A stretch of DNA of 64,000 bases from positions 4,457,861 through 4,521,860 of the forward strand of contig ML058453.1 in assembly GCA_003013855.2 (NCBI GenBank), written 5' to 3'. The notes beneath the pieces are model-generated. The model was not told the origin of the DNA, ran no database searches, and saw nothing but the letters and a program-made list of their open reading frames with translations. Below, piece by piece: positions 10,801-25,800 of the stretch. Each line of letters opens with the position of its first letter. Within the stretch, counting starts at the first letter, position 1. Origin of the DNA: Liriodendron chinense. Lineage: Eukaryota; Streptophyta; Magnoliopsida; Magnoliales; Magnoliaceae. The position numbers and the translations under genes were made by a program.

Positions 10801-13800
10801 ACATCTAACACTCTACTTGGTATCAAAGCAACAGATCCAACCTTTCTGCATCTACCAGGTGATAGGCGACATGTCAGCTTGCTGACGTCAGCTCCCGTAC
10901 AACGGACGTACGGACACAGTTCTGATGGGAAAAGTTAGGGGTTTTGTAGATCCATATTTTAGAGGATTTTTGGTGATTTTTTAAAGATTTTTTGGAGCCT
11001 ATTTCACGGGTTTTTTTTGCTGAAATAGAGAAGTTTCAACCGGTGGCCATACAGTGCAATTTTCTCGATTCTGCTCAAATCAGTAGGGTTTTCATCAGTT
11101 TCTCTCCTTCATATGGACTGAAATCAGTCCCCCAACATGATTTTGAAGGTGATTTGAGTTGTTTTGGAGTTTTCGGTGGCGTAATACCCAAAACGTGGTG
11201 CGGCTGGGGCGTTTTTGGGGGTTTTTGGCCCTCTTTGGTTCAATTTCCAGTTTTTAGAACTTGTGGCTATTCTTTGTCAGTGTTTTAAGGTTTACTATTT
11301 CTTCCTTGCAGGATTGAGTGCGGAGGGCCATTCTTTTGCTTCCTATCGGTGTATTTTTGCCTCATTTGATAGGCTTGACAGATTTTTGGGTTGATTATCT
11401 GAATATTGAAGATTTTATGGACGCCAAAGGATCGTCTTCCATCAGTATGAATTCACTTGATTCCAACCCCTTACAGATTACCTCCATTAAATTGAATGGA
11501 GATAATTATCTTCAATGGTCCCAATCGGTCAAAGTTGTCTTGGGTGCTCGTGAGAAGTTGTGATATATTTTGGATGGTCCTCCTCGTTCTACAGATTCGT
11601 CGTATAAGACTTAGACAAAGGAGAATTATCAGGTTATTGCGTGGTTATTGAATAGTCTGGATTCATCTGTCAGTCATTCAGTGATGTTTTTACCCATAGC
11701 TAAAGGTATTTGGGATACCCTCCATGACATGTTTTCTGAGTTTCAGAATTTCTCCCGAGTATTTCAGCTTATTCAGTCGATTGGTTGCTTTCAGCAAGAC
11801 TCAAAATCTTTGAGAGAATATTATTCAACATTGCGCAGTATGTGGGATGAATTGGACTTGTATCAACCCCTTTCTTCCAAATGTACGGATGACCACGAGC
11901 ATGCTCGTAAGAGCGCGACGGCACTCGAGTCATGCAGTTTCTTGCTGGACTCAACTCTGACTATCTTAGTGTTCGCAATCAAGTTGTTGAGATTGGTTCT
12001 GGGATCGGTTCTATCTCTCTTAGTTCTTCTCTCCCATTATCTTCAGTTCTACATGTGCCTCGTTTTCCATTAAATATATTGTCTGTCAGTTCTCTTACTA
12101 AACCTTAAATTGTTCAGTTACCTTCTTCCCTTCTCATTGCCTTTTTCAGGACCTGCAGACGAAGAAAATAATTGGTGGGGGGCATGAGCGAGGTGGCGTT
12201 TATCTTCTCAGTGATACACTTGTTGCTGCTTCTAGTACCATTTCTCTGGATCACGAGTCTGTCATTCAATGGCATTATCGTTTAGGCCATCCTTCTTTGG
12301 ATAGATTAAAACTTGTTTTTCCCTCTTTATCAGTTAATAAACCCTTATGTTGTGAGATTTGTGAACTGTCTAAACATCATCGCACCACATTTCCTCCTAG
12401 TACTTCTAGAAGGAAATTTCAACCTTTTGAACTTGTTCATTTAGATGTTTGGGGACCTGCTCTAGTCACGTCCATTTTTTGTTTTAAGTACTTTGTTACC
12501 TTTATTAATGATTATTCTCGTATGACTTGGGTTTATCTATTAAAATTTAAAAGTGAAGTGTTTGAGATGTTTAAGGTATTTTATCATGAAGTGTGCACCC
12601 AGTTTAAATGCTCTATTAAAACACTTCATTCTGATAATGGGGGGAGTACATTTCTACTTCTTTCATGTCATTCTTGCAGGAGCGTGGTATTCCATCTCGG
12701 ACGTCATGTGTATGCACTCCTCAACAAAACGGTATTGCCGAACGCAAGAATTGGCATCTTCTTAAAGTGGCTCGTGCACTTCTTCTTGATATGCATCTAC
12801 CTAAACATTTTTAGGCTAATGTTCTTCTTACTGCCATGTTTCTTATTAATCGTATGTCTTCTCGTATCTTGTCTCATCGATCTTCATTCTCTATATTGTA
12901 TCCTCATGACAATCCATTTTCTTTGATTCCTAAAGTTTTTTGTTGCACATGTTTTGTTCAAATTTTGGATGGTAGTAATAATAAACTTAGTCCTCAAGTA
13001 TGGAAATGTGTGTTCTTAGGGTATACTCGAAGTCAGAAAGGGTACAAGTGTTATGATTCCTTAACTCGCAAGAAATGTTTCTGCTGATGTCACCTTTTTT
13101 TAGGATGTTCCATTTTTCTCAGACCAAGGTCGATCACTGTGTGACCCTCTTGCAAGTCAGGGGGAGCATAAAACTTCGCCTCTTCCTCTTCCCATTCCTG
13201 ATCATGGGGACACACCTCTCCCCTCCACTTCTCATTCTGTTGGTGATATGCATGATCCTAAGCCTCTACGGGTATATCATCGTCGAGATAAAACTGCTGA
13301 CGCCCAGCCTTCCACCTCTCCGCCCTCTTTGGATGTTGGCTCAGGTGATTCCTCTCTCTCGACCCAAGATCTTCCCATTGCGCTACGCAAGGGGTCAAGA
13401 TCTTGTACTCAACATCCCATTTCAAATTTTGTTTCATATGATCATCTTTCACCATCTTTTCAGTCGTTTGTAGCATCTGTTTTTTCACAAGCTCTTCCTA
13501 CGTCTCTCTCCCATGCTCTTCAAAGTCCTGACTGGACAAAGGCAATGATGGAAGAAATGCATGCACTTGAAAAAAATAATACTTCGGAACTTGTTCCTCT
13601 TCCTCAAGGACACAAACCAGTTGGATGTCGCTGGGTTTATACCATCAAGTATTTACCAGATGGCTCGATTGATCGTTATAAAGCTCGCCTTGTTGCTCGT
13701 GGTTGTACACAAACTTATGGCGTTGACTACTTTAAGACATTTTCTCCCATGGCCAAACTCAATTCTATTCGAGTGGTGATCTCCTTGGCAGTTAATTTAT

Positions 13801-16800
13801 CTTGGCCCCTATTCCAGCTTGATGTCAAAAATACATTTCTTCATGGGGATCTTGCAGAGGAGGTTTATATGCATCAACCTCTTGGATTTGTGGCTTCTCA
13901 ATATCCTAAGCATGTATGTCGACTAAAGAAGGCACTCTATGGATTGACACAATCCCCTCGTGCTTGGTTCTAAAAATTTAGTCATGCTCTCATCGAATTT
14001 GGCTTTATCCATAGTAATGCAGATCACTCTCTTTTTATATGTCGCCGATCAACAGGCATCATGATTCTTATTGTCTATGTGGATGATATTATCCTATCTG
14101 GAAGTGATTCAGTTGGAATGAGGGATGTCAAAGATTTTTTGCAAACAAAGTTTGAGATTCAGGATCTTGGCCATCTTTGCTACTTCTTGGGCATTGAGGT
14201 TGCTCGCTCTCCAGCAGGGGTGGTTTTATCCCAACGAAAATATGCTCTTGATCTACTTGTGGAACTGGCATGTTAGGTTGTAAACCTATTTCTACTCCTA
14301 TGGATTCTTCTCAGAAATTTCATCTAGATGATGGACGATCTCCTTTCCTATCCTGGCATGTATCGACGGCTTGTAGGACGACTTTTCTACTTGACCATTA
14401 CTCGCCCTGACCTTTCATTTTCTGTGAGTGTGGTTAGTCAATTTATGCAAGCTCCTCGCATTGGTCATCTCACAGCTGTTTACCAGATTCTTCGATATAT
14501 TTAGTCTGCCCCAGGACTTGGCTTGTGTTTTCGGCCGCATGACTGTCTTCATCTTTCTGGTTATTATGATGCTGATTATGCGGGTGGTTCCTATGATTGT
14601 CGTTCTACTTCAGGGTTTTGTACTTTCTTTGGTGGTAATCTTGTTTCCTGGAAGAGCAAGAAATAGTCCGTTGTTGCTCGATCCTCGACTGAGGCGAAGT
14701 ATCGTTCTATGGCCCATGCGACATACGAGCTTGTCTGGCTTCGTACACTTCTTCAGGAGCTTGACTACGCTCCTTCTGGGCCCATTCCTCTGCATTGCGA
14801 TAATCAGGCCGCTATCCATATTGCACGGAATCCAGTTTTCCATGAGCGCACTAAGCATATTGAGGTTGATTGTCACTTTATACGCGAGAAGGTTGCATCC
14901 AAGGAAATTGTTACTCCTTTTGTTCGATCTGGCGATCAACTTGCTGATGTCCTTACCAAATCTTTATGTTGTGATGCTCTTCATCGTGTTTGTGTCAAGT
15001 TGGGCATGTTAAACATTTATGCTCCAACTTGAGGGGGAGTGTAGAGAGTTGTGTGCACGTGTATAGTTTCCTGTTCTCTTTCAATATACCATACCTATAT
15101 TTTTAATAAGAATAATGTGGTAGGGCTTTTGGGCCCTAACCTACGATTTCTCCTTAAGCTCTCCCTCTCTCTCTCTCCCCTTCTTCTTCTTCTTCTTCTC
15201 TCTTTTGATTACAACCACATCAACATCTAACACTACTATGATCATCATATACACTCGAATTTCAAGATTTGAGGCTAGGTCCAATTTGGGGGAAATTGGG
15301 GATAATTCAAAAGTTCCCAAATTCATTGCAATCTTACACTTCAAACATGAGATCAAACATCTATGAGGCATGATCTACTAGTTCATTTTTTTTAGAATTA
15401 AATAATATTTTTTAATTAAAATTTTAATAATTTTTTTTTTTTCAAAAATTAGTTTCTACCTGCAGTCAATTAGCTGCCTTTTCTAAGTATTTAAAGGTGT
15501 TTGATGATTTTTTTTGAAAAATATAATTATAAATTTATTTAAAAATATTTAATAAATGTGAAATTCTTTTAATGTAGTACCCTGCCTTTGCTAGCATAAT
15601 GTTCTACTTCTTCTTTTGCTATTGAATGAATTGGTTGTGTTTTTTATAAATGTCTTCTTACATTTATAAATCTTATGAATTTACTTTGAATATAGTTGCA
15701 TTAGTTCAGTCAGACAATGCATAGCTTAGGACCCTATACAAAGGAAACCTATTATGTGCACTTTTTTTTTAGATGTTATGATTTAAAAGTGTGTATTATG
15801 GTCTTTTTTAACAATCCCTGAAGTTTCATTTCAAAATTCAACCAATTTCCCTGTGTTTTCTCATGTTTCTCAAAAAGTGCGATATGTTACCCGATACAAA
15901 CGATATATGCCGTGTGATAATCGAAACGTATCTGATGCAGGACAACCCTAAATATGATGCATGCTCATGAACACAATTATTCAGCGGAAATAAAAGCAAT
16001 AATAATAATGAAATCTAGCATCAATCATCAAAAACTAAGAAAATCATAAAGGAAACATGCAATGGGACGGGCCATCATCACAACCATGGAGTATGGGATT
16101 CAAGTAGCATATAGGTTGGATCCGGCGAGGGATGGAACCTCCCGATCTTGCATGGTCATACCCAATCGATCAATGATGATCACTAGTCCGAAGAATCAGA
16201 AAGTTTCTCGGATTAGGGATTTGAGAATTTGGGGGTTTAGGGTTTAGATCGATTCTCAAGGTTTAGATCGTGGGGAATAAACAAAACAGAAGTTTAGAAG
16301 GATAATAATAGAAGATGAAATACCTGGAAGAAGTTGGAGGGGCACAAGAAGAATAGAGAAGAAGGAGATCAAGGAAGAAGAAGAAGCACCATGAGAGAGG
16401 ACGGTGCTTATGGATGGCGCTTTCTTCGTTGGTACACTTGAAATGATCTTGTGTCCTCATCAGTATCTGTATCTCAAGGCTGAAATATGTAATGCAATAA
16501 TGAAACTGTGAACATTGGTTAAATGAACCTGAAATTGTAACTAGGCATACCTTTAGGGTCAAGCTCCTTCAGATCAAGAGCCCTAAAGGGGAGCTTCTAT
16601 TTATAAACTAGCCAGTTGATTTAATTCGCTAGTTGGTCCCTTTTCTTTTCAGCTCATGTTAATTTTTAAACCTTTTGCATAGTTGGGATGTTGTGTTTAA
16701 TGGTCCATATTTTTCCTTTTGTTCAAACAATGAATTGTGATTCTAACAGGAATCAGATTACAAGTTTGAGGTGCTTGACTTGGTGGATCCATCATGGTCT

Positions 16801-19800
16801 GACAAAGTCGTGGGTACCATTTCTCTCTCATGTTCTGTTGAGGTAGGGTGAAAAGCAGGACAGTTTGTTGCCTTTACCAATGATTGCTAGGCTGAACAAA
16901 TTCTTTAAGATTCTTGTTTATGGTAGTTCTAACAAATTATACATGGCATGGCAGGATCCAATTGAGACAGAAAAAGGTTTTGCACGACGAATCTTAGCAA
17001 TAGCGGTACCTTCTAAATTATCTTTCATTTCTCTGTGTATCTTATTTATTCCATTCACCTTCTGTGCAACTTTCATGATAATGTTTTTGAAATGCCAGAA
17101 TGTAGAATAATTACTGAATTATTATGGGGGATTCTCACTAGCATTTGGTTCTTTCCCAAGTCTATGAATTTGTAGTTTATCAATGAGTAATGACATAAAA
17201 GCTGCTACGGATATGACATAGAATGGAAACATGCAAACAAAGTGTTAGCTTCACTCTTTTAGCATGCTACTTATCATCATCTTCATTATTTTATTTTTTT
17301 CCCTGTGTGCTACCATGTTTTCTGATTTCTACTTCAGCAACATACTCCCTTGTCGAATTTGATATGTCGCATTGACTTTGACCTGGTACTGAAGCAGTAA
17401 ATCGTTTAGTATAGTTGGATATTTTTTTTAGCAATTCTAGGAAATGCTAAATTCTTGAAAAGGCCTCAGAACACTTTTTATTCAATATGTTGATTGATTC
17501 TGTAGTTTATGGTTTGGATCCTGAGATTCCTGAACTGTTTGGTGTTGCATGTCAATTCCAAAGTCATTTGCAGCTCTTGTGGAAGCTTGGACAATGGCCA
17601 GTTGGCTATTACCTTTTGAGGAATTCGTTCTTTGGGAATCTCTTTTGGGTGGCAGTCCTTACATCTATCAGGATCATGTTGACAGAATTTTCAAAGACAG
17701 GCGAGCTTAGGAATAGAGGAGGGATTATCTACTGGATGTTGATTTGCAAGGACTTTGGTTGGGAGGTGACTTTAAAGAGAGTTCATAAAGTGTATAAGCC
17801 AATTGGAGTTCAGCAGATGCTGTTGAGATAAACTTTGACAGGAGCTCTTTTGGCTATACAATCTCTGGGAGGCAATTCTTCAGGATCCTTTGGGTAGGGT
17901 GTTGAGGATTATCTCAAGCGCTGCGTGGTTTTGTGACTCCATTGAAGCAGAAATTTGAATTATGCTGATTTTGTGGAAGACTTTTACTGTTCTTAAGGTC
18001 TTTTGGTTGTGGGAAGCGACTCTAATGTCAATCAGTGTTTTAAATAGCAAATAGCGTGTAGCGTAGCCTTCACCCCTTTGAAGCGTGAGGCGTAAGCTAC
18101 ATAGCGTGTGGCGTAAGCTACACACTACTTAGGTTTTTAATCAAGGTTGCACCAAATTAGATGATTAATAATAAAATTTAACAAATTTCATGATATTTGG
18201 CGCAACCTAGAGTAATAGCAAGGGATAATGATTAAGTATAAAAGTGAAGAAAGAGCAACAAAACTGATTTAAAACTATCTCTTATATTATTCTACTAAAA
18301 GCATTGAAAAGACTAGCGAATTTTCATTGAAATAGAAAATGAAACAAATCATTAAAAACATTATTGATTTTAATTTTATAGTGAAAAATGATTTGTAATA
18401 TGAGCTATGTAGCGTGTAGCGTAGTCTACGAAGCATGTAGCGTAGTCAAATTAATCATGTAGCGTAGGCTACACGCAACTAAAGCTATTTTCATGAGCTA
18501 CATAGCGTTTAGGCTAAGCTACGCTACGTAGCGTAAGCTACACACTACATAGCGTAGCTATTTAAAACTCTGATGTCAATAGAGGGATGTGCACTTCTGA
18601 TATGTACCTGTGGGAGCCAGCTATAGAGGGGGTTAGGGAGATGTGCACGAGTCATCGGATTGCTTTCTCTTACCTTTACAGAGGCTTATTTGAAGGCGGC
18701 TCTTTAGCTAGAGAGGTTTCTCCTAGGGGTGACAATGGGCTGGATGGTCCAGCCCTCTAGGGCCAGGGCCTGGCCCCTTAACTCGGCCTGAGGCTTAGGC
18801 CTCGGTTTGAAATCTAGTTCGGTGCCCATGTTGGACCAGGCCTGGGCCAATAATGAATGGCCTGGGTCCGGGCACCGTGACATGTGGCATGTTTCACATA
18901 AGTGTGAGATCTAGTCTGTCTGTCTTGAGTGTCCCACCATGTAGATGCCTTGGCCAAAAAGTCAGGCCTGCCCACTCAAATGGTCAGCCAGTGTTAGATA
19001 CAAATGGACAACTAAGAAAATCTTGGTCAATATTTTTTGGTTGTCCAATTATTTTGTAAGATGTGGTCCACATAATTTGAATTGGCATGATCTTTTCGGT
19101 AGGGAATCTACACTATGGGACCCACTTTAGGGATGATTTGGATTGCACACCCATATGGGGCCTACCATTTTATTCTCTCCTCCTCAAAAGGCTGGCCTGG
19201 GTCTTAGCCCGGCCCTGTCGGGTCAGGTCCAAGTCTCGGGGAACCAGGGCTAGGGGCTAGCATGGCCCATTGCCTCCCTTAGGCGCTCCCTCCATTATTA
19301 ACTGCAGATCTTTTCTCAATTCATGCTATATTGCTTTTTTGTATTTGGTAAATTTTCTCAATGCAGATTTAGAATAAAAAATGGAAAACTATGGCCTTAT
19401 ACAAACCTAATAAGGGACAAATCATGATAGAGAAGATTTTCTTATTACAGGTCCATTGATTGAAATTGTTCACAGTGCCTTTTCCTGAATATGGTGTTGA
19501 CATATACTTTCAGAAAAGGATTAAGCAAACACTATGCCATTAGTTGTTCCCCCTCCCAATGCTTTCATATTTAAATTCCAAATCGTTATGTTCTTTAGTA
19601 TTTGGCTGTTGAATACAGGACTATAATGAAGATGGCATGCTTTCGCTCTCGGAGTTTACTGAATTGATCAATGCATTTGGTAATCAAGAGGCGGCTAACA
19701 AGGTCTAGACTTAAGTTTATTCCCTACATGCATATTGAATTGTTTTTGCATCTTTTACATAAGATTGTTGAGCTGGTCATAATAAGCCGCTCTTAGCAAC

Positions 19801-22800
19801 TCATGACATTGTGTATTAGAAAGAAGAGCTTTTCAAAGAAGCAGACAAGAATGGGGATGGCGTTGTTAGCATGGATGAGTTAGCAAGCCTTCTAGCTGCT
19901 CAACAAGAAGAGTAATGACTTTTATTGAATTTCAGTGGACATGATTTGAAAAATAATACTTGGTTATCTCCCAGTTCATTTATTCTATTCTCTGCAATCA
20001 CTACCATGTAACCATTTCAAGCTCACCAAATTGTTATGTTGCACAAATTGCTTTATTGACATAATGCTTTGCTTTGGTACTGATGGATTTTTCATCTTTG
20101 AACTAGTCCTTCTCTCATTTCCATTTCATAATGCTTTTCCTTGGAAGATTTTTGTAGAGTTCTTGTGTCGTTTAGTAAAGAAGAGACATTTCTTGACCCA
20201 GAAGTCAGAAGGAATGGAATCACTGTAGCAAGAATGTCATGATTTTAAAGAGACCATCTCTTCTCGTGCAGTTCTCAATATTGATTCTTTAGTTTGCATG
20301 GGTACAGAGTTGGTAGATGTTAACAACAAAAGGTTTTGTCTAGACAATGTTGAGGCTATGAATGCAGCATTCACATGCACTCTTTCATGTTTCTTTTTCT
20401 TATTTCTTTTTGTTAATTGTTCTCAAGCCTCTAAGATATCAGTATAAAATGTAGGTGCAAACTTTTGATCATGAAGGTTCCAATGTAGCAACTTTGAATA
20501 AGTTGAAACTTGACTCTGACTCAGTTAGAGTCTGAGTTCAAGTTTACTTGAGGCTTTGTTGACTTCTTGTGTTGCCTTGTCTGAGTCTATTTTTGTTTTA
20601 GCATAAATGTGGAAACATTATAATATTGAAAATAATCAAAACTGAGAAATTTGAGCAGCTAGTTTACTTAATGGAAGAATCAATTGACATAGGCCAATCA
20701 AAACACATGAAACCAGCCCATGTTACCTGGGTACCACATGGGGCACCCTGTGGATGGCTTTTGAACTTAAAATATTAAAAGTGTTGTACATGGTTACGAT
20801 GCCCATCTTGAATCATCTGAGTAATGCCGTTGCTAGCCACAGACCATGTAACCACGAATTGCATGATCAATGCAATCTCGATCCACGTAGACAACCCTTT
20901 CTGACACACACAACAATGATATTGTCTCAACTATCAGTAGGTTGATCCCACAGCTCAATTGGATGATCTTCTGTGTGGCAACCCAAAGATTTCAAGTTTG
21001 ATCCCAGCTTCTTGACAGAGTAAAAATAGCAAAAATATTTAACCAAGGTGCCTCCTGCATCTCCTCTTAGTCCCAGTGCCAGTGGCCACTGGCATGACTT
21101 CATTTCCTGTTCACATTTTAAACCTCAGCTCTGGGACTGCATCAAGAGTCCTGCTTCATGCAGCTAAGTTTCAATGGGAAACAAAAATGGAATAGATGGA
21201 CTGTACCCATCTATCATCGATGGCATAATCACAGTATTCTGACACTTGTCCAAGCCTGTGCTTGCCACATTTGGTTGTTGAGGAACTGTTGTCGTGGTGA
21301 GCAGTGGGCTCTTATCTCATTCTCTTTATGGAAAGATGATTGTGTTTGAACTTTTAACAAAGTTATTCGGAACCATGGCATTGAGCCATGGAAGCCTTAT
21401 CATGATTGAGTTAGTCTTGAAATTAGCCAATCAGGAGAACTAAAATTGATCCTAAAGAAATTCTTTATGTTCCTAACTGCAGCAACAATATTCACGTAAG
21501 AACTTTTGAAATACTAGTGAAATGGTGACTGACTTTGTGTCTTGTAGCTAAAGTGATTACTGAACCAAATGTATTATCCTAATGCTATTGGGGAATTGTT
21601 ATTATCTTCAAGCTGCACCATTATGAAGAAAATATGCCAGCTAGAATGTGCAACCTTTATACATTGTTCATTGCAGGCGCATCTGGTTGACTCTCAAATG
21701 GATTCACTTTATCATGATAGATTTGCCAATGAGTTGTTCTGAAACTTGGGCATGCAGCTCATTAGCAATTGAGTTGAGACATTCTTTAGGGTCCACCTTA
21801 ACTTTCCTGCCAAACACATGATGAATAGAAGTTTCTCCATCGCAGTCCCCTTCGGACCTCAAATTGTGCCCCTAATGTACTTGAGGTCCTCAATTATCAA
21901 GCCCATAGTGGAAAAACAAGTTACACATAGCTCTGTCATGATGCCTACGCACTTTCCCTTGTTACTTCGGTGCCTTTCACGCGAGGAACCTTTAAAGGTG
22001 GCTGACTCTTAAGCACCTACAAGTAATAAACATTGCACAAGGGTCATCCTAGTGCCTTTTGCAAAAGTCTAAACCATCATGCGCTTCCAAAACACTGCTC
22101 TTCCAACCCCAGATAAGATAATGAACCGGTCTTTGTGGAATATGCTAAAAGGCTCGTTTGGGAGCTTGTATTTGGAATGCATTGGAATCCAAATCACGAA
22201 TCAAGGTGATTTTGAATCCTCAGTTGTGTTTGGCAGCTTGTAATTGGAATGCACTGGAATCCAAAAATAGGAATGCATTGAAATTTTGTAGTATATTTAC
22301 ATGAATTTGAATTTGATTACTAAATCAACTTTAATCTCCCAAATTAGTGATATTTGACAGAATGATTGTAAAAAGCCCATTGAAAGATATACTTTGGCAA
22401 AAAATGACGAAATTCTAAGCCTCAAGTGGACCACAAGCGTAGGATAAACTCACCAACATTTTTTAATCATCGATTTACATGGCCATTTAAATATATACTT
22501 TGGCCAAAATGACGAAATTCTGAGCCTCAGGTGGACCACAAGCATAGGATAAAAAATCAACAACTCGCCAATGTTTTTAATGTCGATTTACATGGGCAAA
22601 GTTTGAACTGTTCGGATCATTCTATTGATGTAATTTTAGTGATGCAGCCGATAATTAGATTGTTTTGGGGTATCATCAGGGTGCCATGTGTACAATGGAT
22701 TAGTAGCCTAGTGACACCTTCATCACACGTGCGACTCTCTTGTCTTTAAAAAGGAGCCAAAAAAGGCATTTCATTCAAAATCACAGCAAGAGGAAGAGAT

Positions 22801-25800
22801 TTCAAAACATACCAAAACTCTATTTTCCAAATACCTCTGAATCCACTTTGCCAAACGACTTTTAGATTCCGAATGCACTCAAATAAACTCAAATCCACGC
22901 TGCCAAACGATCCCCAAGGGAGATTGCCAAGATGGAGATTGTTTGTGCCATGATGTCACCCTAGTGTCACCTAACAATATGCATGCCAACCTCCGGCATG
23001 TCTCTTCTAGTCTTCCATCAATTTGTCTATAGCTCTAACAGCCCATGTGTACCCTGCATTTGATTCAATGCAGTTTGCAGTTATGTGCATGTGCAAGCCT
23101 GCAAATAGATTGTCTACTGATTGTGCCTGGGTTGGCTTGGGGCCTGGATTTGAACTGGTTAGATCTGGTCTATTCAGATCTTGATGTTTCTTGGTCCAAG
23201 CCCAGCCCATTGATTGCCCTGCCCGAAGACATGTATTCGTGCTTGAATGGGCCCAAAAAGAACCAAGTTGTGACCACCTATGTTAATCTAGACGCTTGAG
23301 TGACTAGTAACATTTTAGTATTTGTTAACCAATGCTGATTACTTTAAAGGTATATTATTCTTGGATGTCGAAACCATTTGCTTTTTCAACATGTACTATC
23401 CATTGTAATCAGCATTGATGAATTCTGCATTTCTTGTTAATGCCTTTATCATTTACGTGATGTTAATAACTTCATGCCTCAGCATTAAAATCACGTCATA
23501 CTCAGTAGTACTCTCATTTTGTTGGACCTATACAATGGTACTGCAGGGAATCACTTATAAGTAGCTGCCCTGTTTGTGGTGAGAGTCTGGACAGTTCTGA
23601 TAGGCTAAATGATGTTATTCATTTGACTTTATGCTTCGACGAGGGAACTGGAAATCAGGTTATGACTGGAGGATTCATAACTGATAAACAAGCTTCATAT
23701 GGGTGAGAAATTTATTGACATTGTTTTTGTGCATGATATTTTTGGTTTAATCTTACTAATCCATTTGCCTTCCCATCGTGATTATTTTATTTCATGGCAA
23801 TTGTCATATTTACTTTCTATGCAACTTGGAATTAACATATGTTCATTATCTATACTTCTCTAGGTGGATTTTTAAACTGAGTGAATGGGCTCATGTTTCT
23901 TCATATGACATTGGCCTGAAGTCCGGATCAAGCGCTTCACATATAGTGGTATGCATCACTCTCTTCAGTGCAAGTCTTATGGTAGGCAGAAGTGGCTTGA
24001 AAAAGGCAATCTTATTATTATTTGTGTTTCTCTGATGGGATGACCGGTGGTGAAAACAGATTCGAGTCAACAGCACAATTGAATGTGTGAGGGCCATACC
24101 CATCTTAGCTGTGAAAAAAAAGAGCGAAACGTTCTGTATTTTGTTTTTCTTCTTTTGCTTTTGGGTAGAAGTTGTAGTAATCAGGTACCTTTTCTCATTT
24201 AGAAATTTAGTTTCACGGACTCTTGTGTTCCTTGAGACATGTCCTTTCTTATGAATTGCTGAAGGCAAATTGAGAGGTTCTTCAACTGCTGTGTAAAAAA
24301 AAGTTGTAGATGAATGAATGCAAAAATGTGTCTAATTTGTATTTTCATGTCTAAATCTCCTGCAAAGTTAGTTATCTATTGGAATGATTTGCAAAAGAAC
24401 AATAGACTACTGTCAATTTAGCTTTCAAGATGGTTATCCTATGTTAAAGTGTGACAGTTAGTGCACGCGAGTTGTGACTGGTCTAGGACATGATTATTGT
24501 AATGGGCCTTATTCTTTTTCCATGTCTACTATCATCCATCAGAACTTTAGTCATCGTACCTTTCACATTGGAAAGCAGACAAAGTGCAAGTTCCAGCATG
24601 GTTTAGCAAGTTCATCTGCAAAATTTGGTTAAAGAATTTTGCATGTAAACTTGATCATTTGTTCAGTTCCAACTTGATTGAACCAGCTGGTTTGGTCCTT
24701 TTTCTAAAATATTGTCCGGAGAGAGTGCTGTAACTTGGACTTTTGAGTGAGGTCTTCTTGTTTTTTCTGGTTCTAGTGATATTTGATGCAATTTAGATAG
24801 TGTGGATAATCAACATCTGTGGAAGTCTATTGTTAGACAAGAATTAATTATTCAGTGTTAATATTTGAAGAAAAATTTAAGTGCCAGTTGATTTGTATTT
24901 GGTGGCTCTTTGATGACAATGTCTAGATGAAGAAATATCATCTATAATATCATCTATAATAAATCAACAGCAACTCGTCGGTAATTCTTCTGCTGTGTTT
25001 GTTAATTTATTGAAGTAGGGTTTATACCATTGTCATAATTATGACTAGCCATTTCTCTCTGTGTCGTGGTAGCATGACATGTTATTTTTTTTAGTTGCTA
25101 ATATGGGGTCAAGTTTTCTTCCCTGCACATATGTTGCTGCCTTGCCGATTATTTGTCAAAATTTTCATGTGTTTGGTAGTTTATGTAGAACTTATAAAAG
25201 GTCGTGAAAACTACCCATTTTTCTTATGCAACTAAGATTGTGCGTCCTCAGTCCTCACCAATGAAATATTGTGCTATGCCCCCTTCAGGCATCTGTCTCA
25301 TCTGGTTCCACATATATACTTTGTCAGGTGCCTAGGTATCATAGTTTGATGGCCAACTTAGTCTCTATTTCTCATTTAATGTTTTATCCTTTCAGGTTTT
25401 TGATCGTAAGACAAAGAGGCTAGTGGAAGAACTTATAGATGGAAAGATTATTTTATCAATGAGAGCTATTTATCAATCAAAAGTAGGGCTCACACTTATT
25501 AATGCAGGTACTGTCAATCAATGAGACCTATTTATCTTTAATTTGTGAAGGATCTTCAAGCAATCCACCCCAAGCAATGAGTTTGTGAACATAATTTTTC
25601 CTTATACTATCTTTTGCCTTTTTTTTTTTGGAAGAACACAGTATTCTTGTCCCCCTCCTTTAACTATGCATCTTTTGATTTTTTGTCTCCATAAAGACTC
25701 CTCGCTCCTGAATTTTCTAATATTCTCGCTTTAAGACCTGCCTTTCCCTTTTAAAAATCATTGCCGAATGATCGGGCTTCTTTGATCGCATTAAAAGTGG

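Larger units (their letters stand above)
10626..15237 (+). mobile_element. Ty1/copia element in PSD intron 3, decayed
   Basis: The LTRs are 10626-10817 (192 bp) and 15040-15237 (198 bp). The primer-binding site TGGTATCAAAGC (10818-10829) abuts the 5' LTR and the polypurine tract GAGGGGGAG (15031-15039) abuts the 3' LTR. The target duplication ATGAT is perfect at 10621-10625 and 15238-15242. Domain order gag, integrase, RT, RNase H is that of Copia. The LTRs end in CTACT rather than CA; adjacency to both the primer site and the TSD supports these boundaries. The coding region has many stops and frameshifts. Confidence 0.9.
9820..16517. mobile_element. Second CGATAT-family MITE, broken by two LTR insertions
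   Basis: Segments at 9820-10625, 15238-15932 and 16463-16517 repeat the body of the 9073-9797 element, for example CAAACATGAAATCAAACATG and CTTCTTACATTTATAAAT, and carry the same CGATAC/CGATAT clusters. The right end GAACATTG (to 16517) resembles the family terminus AACACTG. The copy is interrupted by the Copia element 10626-15237 and the solo LTR 15933-16462. Part of the body appears twice, so the ancestral structure may have been duplicated. I could not define the left terminus. Confidence 0.6.

Noticed and set aside
17487..17831. A 114-codon + strand open frame in PSD intron 5.
   Set aside because: I recognise no domain. There is no sign of splice or codon constraint, and it lies in an intron among MITEs. 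A decayed repeat coding piece is possible but unsupported.
20948..21009. Possible tRNA gene (A-box and B-box-like strings).
   Set aside because: There is no full cloverleaf or acceptor stem pairing by eye; at most it is a tRNA-derived SINE head. A tRNAscan run with no hit would confirm this.
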